Source: JADJRG01 sp964474905 (GTDB taxonomy: Bacteria > Myxococcota_A > Polyangia > Nannocystales > Nannocystaceae). Taken from it: a DNA stretch of 64,000 bases. Positions within the stretch are counted from its first letter, which is position 1; each line of letters opens with the position of its first letter. A program made the translations under genes and the position numbers. The notes beneath the pieces were generated by a model. It ran no database searches. It saw only the letters and a list, made by a program, of their open reading frames with translations, and was not told the origin of the DNA. The stretch lies in NCBI GenBank assembly GCA_964474905.1, contig CAYYUP010000028.1:9085-73084 (forward strand), in the 5' to 3' direction. Below are positions 27,303 through 35,896 of this stretch, in pieces.

Positions 27303-27409
27303 GTAATTTTTGCCTGTAGGCGGTCCCTTCGAACCTGCGGGCCTTGGGGACAGGTCTGCACCGGCTGCGGGTCTGTGGGGGCCTGCAAGGGGGCGAGATA
27401 CCTCAACAG

Positions 27410-27440
27410 TTGTTATTGTGTAGTTTACCTTACATATAAA
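27410..27440 (+). promoter_or_regulatory. AT-rich promoter-like sequence
   Basis: An AT-rich patch in a GC-rich intergenic region has TTGTTA at 27410-27415 and TATAAA at 27435-27440, with a 19-bp spacer (longer than ideal). It lies about 70 bp before the VWA-like lipoprotein gene at 27508. The -35/-10 assignment is tentative. Confidence 0.35.
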
Positions 27441-27507
27441 TCGTGACTAGTAACCCATCTGTGCATCCGGTTTGTCAGGGCTCTCTCCGTTGGTGTAGAG
27501 GTGCCGG

Positions 27508-28800
27508 ATGTTTTCGAAGGTTCGAGTTCTCGATCGTCAGCTGCCGCTTTTCGTCGCCATGGCCGCCCTTGTCGCCTGCGGCGGCGATGACAGCGCGCAG
27601 ACCGGGGGCATCTCCGCCAGCGGCTTCGTGACCACCGCGAGCGCGAGCAACGGAAATAGCAGCAGTGAGGCCAGCGATTCGGATTCGGGGGATTCGGATT
27701 CGGGGGATTCGGATTCAGGGGACTCTGACTCTGAGGGCGGCAGCTCGACCACCGGCAATCCGACCTCGGACAGCGACACGAGCGAGCCGACGACGGGCAC
27801 CACGGAGGGCACCACCGGCAGCACCACTGGCAGCACCGGGGATCCCACTAGCGACAGCGACACGGAGGGCAATTGCGCGGAGGTCACGGTCGAGGCTGAG
27901 AACAAAAAACAGCCCGCGGACATCATCTTCGTCATCGACAACTCAGGGTCGATGGACTTCGAAGAGGACGAAGTGCAGGCCCATATGAACTCCTTTTCGG
28001 GGCAGATCATCGACAGCGGCATCGATGCCCATGTGGTGCTGATCTCAAATAGCGATATCTGCATCGCTGGACCGCTCGGATCGGGCCAGTGTCCGAGCGA
28101 CACCAAGCTGCCGAATTATCTGCATGTCGACGACGGCGTTGGCTCCAACAATGCCCTGAGCAAGCTCCTGGGCAGCCACGCCAACTGGAAGGACATGATG
28201 CGCCCGGACGGGGCCAAGCATGTGATCGTGGTCTCGGATGATGATTCGGACATGGGGGCGGATGCCTTCAACAACGCCTTTAAGGCGCTCGGTCCCTCCT
28301 ACGAAGATTACAAGCTGCACGCGATTGTCGGCACCTGGGACATCAGTGATGTCTGGGAGTGCGCGAAGGATCCTGTGTGTTGTGCGACGATCGCCGACGA
28401 GGGCAAGGTTTACGAGCAGTTGGTCGGCATGACAGGTGGCCTGCTCGGGCCGCTCTGCGACAACGGCGATCAAAAATTCGACGAGATCTTCAATACCCTG
28501 TCGATGGAGGTTGTGCAGGAGGCGAGCATCGCCTGCGAGTGGGATATCCCCGATCCGATGGGTATGGAGATCGACTTTAGCAAGGTGAACGTCGACTACA
28601 ACGATGGCATGGGCAATGAGCAGCCGATCCCCAAGGTCGCCGATGCCGATGCCTGTGGAGATCTCGACGCCTGGTACTATGATAGCGAGGACATGCCGAC
28701 GAAGATCTTCGCCTGTCCAGCGCTGTGCATGAAGATCCAGGGCAATCTGGACGCCAAGGTCGACGTCAAGTTTGGCTGCGAGTCGCTGATTCCGCAGTAA
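27508..28800 (+). CDS. Lipoprotein with Asp/Ser linker and von Willebrand factor A-like domain
   Basis: A 430-residue predicted lipoprotein: hydrophobic N-terminus LFVAMAALVAC with the lipobox cysteine near residue 24. A long Ser/Asp/Gly/Thr linker (about 30-125) follows, including four DSDSG units. The folded part starts with ADIIFVIDNSGSMDFEEDE, a VWA domain whose MIDAS motif DxSxS is intact, so it likely binds a metal ion and protein ligand. Cysteines in the C-terminal half (for example PVCCAT, CGDLD, CPALC) suggest disulfides. A second protein of the same layout lies at 38661-39770. It probably acts at the cell surface in adhesion or substrate binding. It is followed 9 bp later by the dipeptidase gene, so they may be one transcript. 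Confidence 0.85.
   Translation: MFSKVRVLDRQLPLFVAMAALVACGGDDSAQTGGISASGFVTTASASNGNSSSEASDSDSGDSDSGDSDSGDSDSEGGSSTTGNPTSDSDTSEPTTGTTEGTTGSTTGSTGDPTSDSDTEGNCAEVTVEAENKKQPADIIFVIDNSGSMDFEEDEVQAHMNSFSGQIIDSGIDAHVVLISNSDICIAGPLGSGQCPSDTKLPNYLHVDDGVGSNNALSKLLGSHANWKDMMRPDGAKHVIVVSDDDSDMGADAFNNAFKALGPSYEDYKLHAIVGTWDISDVWECAKDPVCCATIADEGKVYEQLVGMTGGLLGPLCDNGDQKFDEIFNTLSMEVVQEASIACEWDIPDPMGMEIDFSKVNVDYNDGMGNEQPIPKVADADACGDLDAWYYDSEDMPTKIFACPALCMKIQGNLDAKVDVKFGCESLIPQ
27676..27735 (+). repeat. Tandem 15-bp repeats encoding DSDSG
   Basis: Four near-identical 15-mers (gattcggattcgggg at 27676-27690 and 27691-27705, a one-base variant at 27706-27720 and a diverged copy at 27721-27735) encode repeated Asp-Ser-Asp-Ser-Gly/Glu in the linker. 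Confidence 0.88.
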
Positions 28801-28809
28801 ACTAGGCGG

Positions 28810-29595
28810 GTGAAGAACGGATTCATCGTCCTCTGGCTCGGGCTCTGCACCTGTCGTGGAGGCGACGCCGAGAGGCCCCCCGCGGACCCCATCAAGGGTG
28901 CGTCGGGGAATAGCGAGGCGTCGCAGGATTCTGCAGCGGGCGCAGCGGGCCACCGCGAGGGCGCTGTGGATTCGGGGTCGGCGGATATCAGTGGGGACTT
29001 GGGGTCGATGGATGCGACGGATCCGAGTCGGCGCTCGCTCGATTACGACGCCGAACTCTGGACCGAGGTTCAGGCCGAAGAGGCGAGCATCGTTCTCGAT
29101 ATTCGTTACGCGACCGCCGATAATTTTGTCGGTGAGCCGCTCTATCCCTGTGCTCGCTGCTTTATGCGTCCAGAGGCAGCGGTGCGACTGATCGAGGCCC
29201 ATCGGGCGCTCCAGGCCGCAGGTTACGGCGGTCTCAAGCTCTTTGATTGTTACCGGCCGACCCCAGTCCAGGCTCGCCTGTGGGAGATTTCACCGGATCC
29301 GCGGGCGGTCGCACCTCCCTCAAAGGGATCCATGCACAATCGCGGGCTCGCGATCGATCTTACAGTGATCGATCGCGAGGGTCGCGAACTCGATATGGGC
29401 ACAGCCTACGATGCGTTTAGCGAGCGCTCCTACCACAGCTTCCGCGATCTGCCGGCGGAGGTGCGGGCCAACCGAAAGATGCTGCGCAAGACGATGGCTG
29501 CGGCGGGTTTTAGGCCGCTTCGCACCGAATGGTGGCATTACACGCTAAAGGGCGCATCTCGGCCGCTGGCCGACTTTGTCTGGTCCTGCGGGTAG
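28810..29595 (+). CDS. D-alanyl-D-alanine dipeptidase, VanX/DdpX family (M15D)
   Basis: A 261-residue protein starting with GTG, nine bases after the VWA lipoprotein stop. The N-terminus (FIVLWLGLCTC) is a possible lipoprotein signal. A short Ser/Gly/Asp linker runs to about residue 75. The enzyme domain keeps all VanX-type residues: Arg149 in FDCYRP, zinc ligands His176 and Asp183 in SMHNRGLAID, and the EWWH motif with catalytic Glu240 and zinc ligand His243. VanX-type enzymes hydrolyse D-Ala-D-Ala dipeptide. Here a secreted or lipid-anchored form more likely recycles or scavenges peptidoglycan-derived dipeptide than gives vancomycin resistance, since vanA/vanH partners are absent. It is convergent with the permease fusion gene, 6 bp apart. 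Confidence 0.9.
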   Translation: MKNGFIVLWLGLCTCRGGDAERPPADPIKGASGNSEASQDSAAGAAGHREGAVDSGSADISGDLGSMDATDPSRRSLDYDAELWTEVQAEEASIVLDIRYATADNFVGEPLYPCARCFMRPEAAVRLIEAHRALQAAGYGGLKLFDCYRPTPVQARLWEISPDPRAVAPPSKGSMHNRGLAIDLTVIDREGRELDMGTAYDAFSERSYHSFRDLPAEVRANRKMLRKTMAAAGFRPLRTEWWHYTLKGASRPLADFVWSCG

Positions 29596-29601
29596 CCGTT
29601 G

Positions 29602-31800
29602 TCAGTTGCCGCGGATACTCGGGAAGCTGCCGCTGCGTCCGCCCGTTGTGTGGGGCTTGGACGCGCCGCCGTAGCGTGCGAGCAATTCTTGGATATCTGG
29701 GGGATCGCCGATGAGGGTCAGCGAGTCCCGCTCGCGCAGCTCGGTGGAGCTTCGTGGCACGACGTATTCGCCGTCGCGACGAATGATCACGATCAGGCAC
29801 GAGTCGGGCATCTCGATCTCGCCGATGATCTTGCCGATCAGGGCGGCATTTTTTCCGTGGTACCCGAGTTCCAAGGTGATGAAGTGATCATCGTGGAACA
29901 TGATCTCCTTGAGCTCCTTGGTGCTCGCAGCTCCGAGCCAGCGATCCATAAAGCCCGCTTGCTCGACCCTGCCAGCGATCTCGGCGAGCATGCGCAGGTG
30001 CTGGGAGGGATCGTTTTCGGCGCTCACCAAAAAGAAGATCGCGTGCACGGTCTCGGGTTTTCGCGGGTCTCCCTGCGCATCGGCGCCGCCGATTTCGACG
30101 CCGCCAAGAGAGCGCACGATGACCATGCGCGGCAGGTCGATGCCGCTGCAGCGCAGATGCGGTAGGGCGATGCCCGAGGTGACTGGGGTTGCGCCCAGGC
30201 GTGTGCCCTCGAGGAACTTGGCGGCCATCTGCGCGGGGGAGTCCGAGCCGTCATCGCCTAGGTGCTGCGAGGCGAGTTCGACCAGCGCCTCGAAAGAGGC
30301 GCCCGGCGGGGCATTGACGATACGTGCGAGGGCGATGACTTCGTCGTAGGGATCCTCTTCGCGCAGGCCCTTTTCCTTGAGGATGCCGCGCAGCTCGGTG
30401 TCGAGCCCGGCGAAACGGCGCCGGCCCAGGCGCTCGAACACATGGTAGATGGCGCCGTGCCTGTCGACGCGTTTGGCGGCGTACCCAAAGAACCACACGA
30501 TGCAAATGACGATCAGCCCGGCGGTCATCAGCGTCGGCAGCCAGCCCATTTGCAGGATCAGGAAGCAGGGCACGCTGAGGCCGATGAGCTGCATCCACGG
30601 GTAAAAAGGCGAGCGAAAGCCAGGGTCGTAGGAGTCGATTTTGGACTCGCGCATGACGATCACGGCGAGGCATAGCAGGCCGAACATCAGCAGCTGAAAG
30701 GCGCTGGCGACCTTGGCGATCTTGGTCGGATCGGCGAAGACCATGATGACGATCGCGGCGACCGTGATGAGCACGCCGGTGGTCGGCACGCCCTGCTTGC
30801 TGACGTGCTGAAAAAGTTTCGGCAGGAGCTTGTCGCGGCTCATCGCCAGCGGGTAACGAGAGGCCGAGAGGATGCCCGCGTTGGCGACCGAAGAGAACGC
30901 GAAGAGGGCGGCGATGCTGAGCACGAGCATGCCCGCGTAGCCGTAGCTCGCTCCCCAGGCGTTGCCTACCGCGGCTCCGGCGGTCGCGACCGGGGTTAGA
31001 TCCGGGAGCCCGCCGCGGCCCGGATCGCTGGCGAGACGTCCCGCGCCGACGACCCCCACCATCACCAAGAGGCCGATCACGTAGACCGCGGTCGCCGTGC
31101 CCAGGCCGACAAAGACTCCGCGCGGCAGGTTTTTTTCGGGGTCATGGACCTCTTCGGCGACGCTTGCGACCTTGGTGACGCCGACGTAGCTGATGAAGAC
31201 CAGACCGACAGTGCTCGCGAGCTCACCGGCGCCTTCGTCGAAGAAACCTTCGAAATTTGAGGCGTCGATCTGCGGGACTCCGACGACAAAAAAGACCGAG
31301 AGGATCGCGAGCAGGCCGAAGACCAGTGCCACCTGGAAGCTGCCGCTCTTCTTGGCGCCGCCCAGGTTTAGCAGACCAAAGAGCAGGGCCAGACCAACCG
31401 CGAGTCCGCGATAGACCCACGGGGGCGTATCACCGGGGAAGAGCAGGGCCAGGTAAGCGCCCATTCCGACCAGCGCAAAGGCGGTCTTGAGCATCAGCGC
31501 GAGCCAGGTCCCGAGGCCGCCGATGGTGCCGGCGAGGGGTCCGAGAGCGCGGTCGAGAAAATAGTAGGAGCCGCCGGAGCGCGGCATCGCGGTGGCGAGT
31601 TCGACGATACTGAGCATCGCCGGGATCAGCAGCACGCCCGCGATCGCATAGGCGGCGACGATCGCCGGGCCGGCCTGGGTGGCGGCAAAGCTCGGCAACA
31701 AAAAGAAGCCGGCGCTGATCGTCGTGCCGGTGGCGATCGCAAATACGCCGCGCAGACCGAGGTCCTTGCGGAGTGCTTCGTGGCGCTGAGTCGGCTCCAT
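29602..31800 (-). CDS. APC-family amino acid permease fused to PTS EIIA and TrkA_C domains
   Basis: A 732-residue inner-membrane transporter from the ATG at 31800 (the frame extends upstream without support). Residues about 10-430 form an APC-superfamily permease with some 12 hydrophobic helices; the first holds the substrate-binding GTTISAGFF motif. After a cytoplasmic helix, residues about 480-640 are a type-2 PTS EIIA domain with the phospho-accepting histidine His548 in GIALPHLR. The C-terminal 80 residues or so resemble TrkA_C/RCK_C (LGYHGKNAALIGKI...LIVIIRRDGE), a ligand-binding regulatory domain. Such permease-EIIA-TrkA_C fusions are known in bacteria. The EIIA part likely regulates uptake in response to phosphorylation and a nucleotide rather than transporting sugar. 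Substrate is not evident. Confidence 0.88.
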   Translation of the reverse strand: MEPTQRHEALRKDLGLRGVFAIATGTTISAGFFLLPSFAATQAGPAIVAAYAIAGVLLIPAMLSIVELATAMPRSGGSYYFLDRALGPLAGTIGGLGTWLALMLKTAFALVGMGAYLALLFPGDTPPWVYRGLAVGLALLFGLLNLGGAKKSGSFQVALVFGLLAILSVFFVVGVPQIDASNFEGFFDEGAGELASTVGLVFISYVGVTKVASVAEEVHDPEKNLPRGVFVGLGTATAVYVIGLLVMVGVVGAGRLASDPGRGGLPDLTPVATAGAAVGNAWGASYGYAGMLVLSIAALFAFSSVANAGILSASRYPLAMSRDKLLPKLFQHVSKQGVPTTGVLITVAAIVIMVFADPTKIAKVASAFQLLMFGLLCLAVIVMRESKIDSYDPGFRSPFYPWMQLIGLSVPCFLILQMGWLPTLMTAGLIVICIVWFFGYAAKRVDRHGAIYHVFERLGRRRFAGLDTELRGILKEKGLREEDPYDEVIALARIVNAPPGASFEALVELASQHLGDDGSDSPAQMAAKFLEGTRLGATPVTSGIALPHLRCSGIDLPRMVIVRSLGGVEIGGADAQGDPRKPETVHAIFFLVSAENDPSQHLRMLAEIAGRVEQAGFMDRWLGAASTKELKEIMFHDDHFITLELGYHGKNAALIGKIIGEIEMPDSCLIVIIRRDGEYVVPRSSTELRERDSLTLIGDPPDIQELLARYGGASKPHTTGGRSGSFPSIRGN

Positions 31801-31994
31801 CGCCGGCAGGCTAGCGCCGCGGCCGGTCCGCTGTCCGGCGCTCGAACGACCTAAGAGCAAGCGTTTTCGCACGTTTCGGGGCTCTTGAGCGCGAGAAGTG
31901 CACAGCTGAGAGATTGCGCAAAAAGCGCGGCCTCGATGCAGAAGCAGAGAATTCTCGCGAACTCTGCGAACCGCGAATCTCGCGAAGTCGACAC

Positions 31995-32030
31995 ATCACG
32001 GGAATCACGGGAATCACGGGAATCACGCGA
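31995..32030. repeat. Four tandem 9-bp repeats
   Basis: The unit atcacggga occurs at 31995-32003, 32004-32012 and 32013-32021, with a one-base-changed fourth copy (atcacgcga) at 32022-32030. It lies in the gap beyond the stop codon of the CAP lipoprotein gene and upstream of the permease start, so it could affect transcription of the permease or be neutral. Confidence 0.85.
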
Positions 32031-32070
32031 GCTGCCTGTTGTCGCAGTCGGGGCAATGCGTGTGCTGGGC

Positions 32071-32844
32071 TTACTCCTCGAATCGCAGCACCCACCAAGT
32101 ATCACCATTTCCCATATCGGCCGCGCCAATGCCGAGCTTGGTCAACACGGGGCCCTGGCCCCCGGGATCATGATAAAAAGCCGACATTCGCATCGCCGGG
32201 TTGGAGCGGCACATGGTGCAGATCTCGGTTGGGAATGTATCTGGTCGCTCGACGCCCCCGACCATGTATTGGGTGGTATCGACGCCGTCGACATACACCG
32301 GCTCGGTACCGGGATTGGCGAAGGTCGGCATGCCCTTGGGCGCCGCGCCCCCGGCCACGGCGTCCGCCTGGGCCTGGGCGATCGCGGCTGCGCTGTCGCT
32401 CCACTCGAGAACGATCGGCCAGGTGACGAATTGGTGGTAGCCGCCGGCGAGCGGGAAGCCGCGGTAGCGATCGTGGGGCTGGTAGCCCTTGCGCTCGCCA
32501 TTGACGTAGTCGAACATGCCGATGACGTCATCGAAGACCGAGTCGCCGAAGCTCGGCTCTTCGGCAGATCCGGTGGTGCTGCCCGTCGTCGAGCCTGTCG
32601 AGCCTGTTGTCGAGCCCGTGCTGGTGGAGCCTGTGGGGTCGGTCACGTTTGAAGTGCTGGCGGATCCGTCCGAGCTGGCGTCGCTGCTGGCGGATCCAGA
32701 GGAAGTGTCGCCGCTCGACGAAGAGGCGCCTGTCGGGCCCGCCGTGCCGGTAGAGCTAGCGCTAGTGCCCTCTGAGTTGCCGTTTTCACTGCCGCAGGCC
32801 AGAGCTGCGAGGGCGAAGAAGAGGAGGTGATGGCGAGCGATCAT
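32071..32844 (-). CDS. CAP/SCP-domain lipoprotein
   Basis: A 257-residue predicted lipoprotein. The ATG at 32844 is preferred because the TTG nine bases upstream adds no signal features; hydrophobic FFALAALAC places the lipobox cysteine at residue 17. A Ser/Thr/Gly linker (about 20-95, including DASSDGS and TGSTTGS runs) leads to a domain of about 150 residues. The domain begins FDYVNGERKGYQPHDRYRG, contains WSDSAAAIAQAQAD and ends TWWVLRFEE, the pattern of CAP (SCP/PR1/Ves) proteins in which VNxxR, the W...A...A helix and a C-terminal W..V.. strand are conserved. Such proteins bind sterols, lipids or metals, or act as proteases in a few cases; activity is unknown. It is divergent from the M16 peptidase gene, only 17 bp apart. 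Confidence 0.8.
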   Translation of the reverse strand: MIARHHLLFFALAALACGSENGNSEGTSASSTGTAGPTGASSSSGDTSSGSASSDASSDGSASTSNVTDPTGSTSTGSTTGSTGSTTGSTTGSAEEPSFGDSVFDDVIGMFDYVNGERKGYQPHDRYRGFPLAGGYHQFVTWPIVLEWSDSAAAIAQAQADAVAGGAAPKGMPTFANPGTEPVYVDGVDTTQYMVGGVERPDTFPTEICTMCRSNPAMRMSAFYHDPGGQGPVLTKLGIGAADMGNGDTWWVLRFEE

Positions 32845-32861
32845 GCCGCACAATACATCCG

Positions 32862-35837
32862 ATGCAACGGCCTGCCCATTTCGCCCAGCGGTGCACCGGC
32901 AGGGTCCTCTGGATCCTCTCTGCGGCGCTCTCTTGGTTGCTCCTTGCGGGTGTCAGCGAGGTGCGAGCAGCTGCGTTGGCGAGCCCCAGCGAATCCCTTC
33001 GCGGGTCCGAGTGGACGACCTTCGCGGGCGATCCGATCGCGGTTCACGAGCGTCAGCTCAGCAACGGCTTGACGGTGCTGATAAGCGAGGACCACCGGCT
33101 GCCCCGGGTCTTTGGCGCGGTCGTTGTGAAGGCCGGTGGCAAGGATGATCCGGCGACCGCCACCGGTATCGCCCACTACCTCGAGCACATGCTTTTTAAA
33201 GGCACGGAGGAGCTTGGCACTGTGGACTACGCAGCTGAGCGTCCGCACTTGGAGCGCATCGAGGCGCTCTACGAGGCCCTGCGCGCGACTGACGATGAGG
33301 AGGAGCGGGCGCAGATCCTAGAGTCGATCGATACACAGGCCCAGGCGGCGGGGCGGCACGCGATTCCCGGTGAGTTTGATCGAATGCTTGCGCAGCTCGG
33401 ATCGACGGGCACCAACGCCTTTACCACCCCGGATATCACGGTCTACTACAATGAGTTTCCGGCGCGCTCGTTGCCCCGTTGGCTCGCGGTCTACGGGCAT
33501 CGATTCTTGCGTCCGGTCTTCCGTCTTTTTCCTTCGGAGATCGAGACTGTCTACGAGGAAAAGAACCGCTCGATGGACGCGTTTGATCCGATCGCGGACG
33601 TCTTTTTGGCGGCGTTTTTTCCCGACCATGCCTACGGGCAAAAAACTGTTCTCGGCAGCATCGAACACCTGAAAAAGCCGTCGCTGCGGGAGATGTACGC
33701 CTTCTATCGCCAGCATTACCGGGCCGACAACATGGCCCTGGTGCTCGCCGGAGATGTCGATGTCGAGGCGATTTGGCCACTTGTCGAGGCCAGCTTTGGC
33801 GACTGGCCGGGGGGCTACCAGGGGCACGATCGGATCGCCCCGGTCGCGCCCTTTGAGGGTCGCGAGCGGGCGTCGACACGCATGACGCCGGTGCGCGCAG
33901 TCGGTCTGGGGTTTCGTCTGCCGCCGGAGGGCACGCCTGATCACGCGGGTGTGTTGGTCGCCAACGAGCTGCTCTCCAACCCGCAGGGTGTCGGCCTGCT
34001 CGACAAGCTCGGTCGCGAGGGCGCGGTGCTGCTGGCCCAAGCCGTACCGATCCCGCTCAACGATCACGGCGTTGGTCTGATCGCGGCGGTGCCGAGGTTG
34101 CTGAGCCAGAGCTTCGCGGGGGCCGAGCGCAAGTTGCTCGGCGCGCTCCAAAAACTGCGCCGCGGCGAGATCCAGGAATCCACGATAGATGCCGCGCGCG
34201 AGGCGGTTTTGGCCCGTTACGCGCGCAAGTGGGAGAGCAACGAGCAACGCGTTCTAGAGGTGGTGGCGAGCTTCGGTCGCGGTCAGCATTGGTCGGCGAC
34301 CGTCGATGTGCTGCGTCGCTTGCAGGCGGTCGACAACGCCGAGGTGATGCGGGTGGCCGAGCGCTACTACGGCGATGACTACCTGGCCTTTCGTTCACGT
34401 ATCGGTTTTCCTAAAAAGACCCGCTTGAAAAAGCCGCCGCTGCAGCCGATCGAGCCGGCAGCCGGTGGTCGGTCGGTGTTTTCCAAGCGCCTAACGGAAG
34501 TGCCCGAGCTCGACGTGCCGACAAAATTTGTCGACGTCGCGGCTGCGATCGAGCGCGTACAGGTCGCTCCGGGGGTGACCCTGCACAGCAATAAAAACCC
34601 CTACAACGACCTCTACACCCTTGAATTGCGCTTTGGCATCGGTCGTTACCAGATCCCCGAACTCGCGGTTGTCGGCGATTACATACGCGACGCGGGCAGC
34701 CAGAGCCGCGGCGCGGACGGATTTAAAGAGGCGCTCTACGGGCTCGGCACGACCCTCGAGATCGAGGCGACCGAGGAGCGCCTGATCGTGCGTCTAGAGG
34801 GCCCCGACCGCCATCTGAGCCAGGCGTTGGCATTATGCGACGAGCTGTTGCGCGAGCCCGCCGAGAGCCGAGCGGTGCTCCGTCGGGTGCGGCGACAGAT
34901 CTGGGGCAGAGGCCTCGTCGAGCACCGCCAGCCCAGCGTGATCATCAATGCCCTGCGGGAGTACGTGACCTTCGGCGCCGAGTCGACCTATCTGCGGGCG
35001 TACGGCCCCTCAGGCATGCGAGGCCTGCGGCCCCGCGATCTCACCCGGGCCCTGGCGCGGGCCCAGAGCTACGCGGTGGAGGTGCGTTATGTCGGCGCAT
35101 TGTCGGCGGTCGCGGTCGCCGACGAGCTGCGGGCGCGCGTGCATTTTGCGGATGATCTGCAGCCTGCCGTGCTGACAGTCGTGCGCCCACGGATCGCTCG
35201 CGGGCACGATCGCGTCTTTGTGCTCAAGCGTCGACGCAGCCTGCAAACCCATGTGTATGTATTGGTCGAGGGCGAGGCGATGCGCGGCGATCTGCGGGCG
35301 GGTGCGGCTGCTTATGGTGAGTACATGGGCGGCGGCATGGGTGGTCTCATTTTTCAGGAGATCCGCGAGCTGCGGGCGCTCGCTTACTCGGCGCGAGGTC
35401 ACTATTACGAGGGAAAGACCGCTGGCGCGCGGGGGGCTTTTCTCGCCTATCTCGCGACTCAGGGCGACAAGACGATCGGCGCTGTCGAGGTTTTGGTCGA
35501 GATGATCCGACACTTGCCGGAGCGACCGGAGCGGATGGAGGATCTGCGCTCGGCGCTCTTACTCGCTGAGGGCGCGGCCCGGCCGGGTTTTCGCGATCTG
35601 CAAAAAGCGGCCGAAGACTGGCGACTAAAGGGGTTTAGCGGTGATCCGCGGCGCACTCTCCTGCCGGCCTACGAGCGCATGAGCTTTGAGGATCTGCGCC
35701 GCTTTCACGGGGCCCATATCGCGAACAGGCCGCTGACCCTGATGGTTGTCGGTGACCCGCGCAGCTTTGAGATCGAAGAGCTGCGGCGCTTTGGCGAGGT
35801 GGAATACGTGCAGAAGAGCGAAATCTTCGCCCGCTGA
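32862..35837 (+). CDS. M16-family (pitrilysin/MPP-like) zinc peptidase, exported
   Basis: A 991-residue protein with an N-terminal signal or membrane segment (VLWILSAALSWLLLAGVSEVRA). The inverted zinc motif HxxEH is His105-Tyr-Leu-Glu108-His109 in ATGIAHYLEHMLFKGT; the distal Glu ligand lies in the SEIETVYEEKNRSMD segment near residue 228. An insertion of about 45 residues after LFKGT (acidic, helical) is unusual and separates these motifs. The second half repeats the M16 fold without the zinc motif, as in two-domain pitrilysin-type clamshells. It should degrade short peptides outside the cytoplasm. It is divergent from the CAP lipoprotein, with a 17-bp gap. Well-formed and full-length; substrate unknown. 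Confidence 0.9.
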   Translation: MQRPAHFAQRCTGRVLWILSAALSWLLLAGVSEVRAAALASPSESLRGSEWTTFAGDPIAVHERQLSNGLTVLISEDHRLPRVFGAVVVKAGGKDDPATATGIAHYLEHMLFKGTEELGTVDYAAERPHLERIEALYEALRATDDEEERAQILESIDTQAQAAGRHAIPGEFDRMLAQLGSTGTNAFTTPDITVYYNEFPARSLPRWLAVYGHRFLRPVFRLFPSEIETVYEEKNRSMDAFDPIADVFLAAFFPDHAYGQKTVLGSIEHLKKPSLREMYAFYRQHYRADNMALVLAGDVDVEAIWPLVEASFGDWPGGYQGHDRIAPVAPFEGRERASTRMTPVRAVGLGFRLPPEGTPDHAGVLVANELLSNPQGVGLLDKLGREGAVLLAQAVPIPLNDHGVGLIAAVPRLLSQSFAGAERKLLGALQKLRRGEIQESTIDAAREAVLARYARKWESNEQRVLEVVASFGRGQHWSATVDVLRRLQAVDNAEVMRVAERYYGDDYLAFRSRIGFPKKTRLKKPPLQPIEPAAGGRSVFSKRLTEVPELDVPTKFVDVAAAIERVQVAPGVTLHSNKNPYNDLYTLELRFGIGRYQIPELAVVGDYIRDAGSQSRGADGFKEALYGLGTTLEIEATEERLIVRLEGPDRHLSQALALCDELLREPAESRAVLRRVRRQIWGRGLVEHRQPSVIINALREYVTFGAESTYLRAYGPSGMRGLRPRDLTRALARAQSYAVEVRYVGALSAVAVADELRARVHFADDLQPAVLTVVRPRIARGHDRVFVLKRRRSLQTHVYVLVEGEAMRGDLRAGAAAYGEYMGGGMGGLIFQEIRELRALAYSARGHYYEGKTAGARGAFLAYLATQGDKTIGAVEVLVEMIRHLPERPERMEDLRSALLLAEGAARPGFRDLQKAAEDWRLKGFSGDPRRTLLPAYERMSFEDLRRFHGAHIANRPLTLMVVGDPRSFEIEELRRFGEVEYVQKSEIFAR

Positions 35838-35896
35838 CGAGCATCTCTAACCCTCGACACTCGGCCTTATGCTAGTCAATTGAAGTGGAGTTGATG

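Noticed and set aside
27488..27540. tRNA-like sequence around gttggtgtagaggtgccggat...ggttcgagttctcg
   Set aside because: It contains D-loop-like and T-loop-like words, but the distance between them is too short for anticodon and variable arms, no acceptor stem can be paired, and the second part is the coding start of the VWA lipoprotein.
31995..32030. Possible small CRISPR-like array
   Set aside because: Units are 9 bp and directly adjacent, without spacers, so it is a simple tandem repeat.
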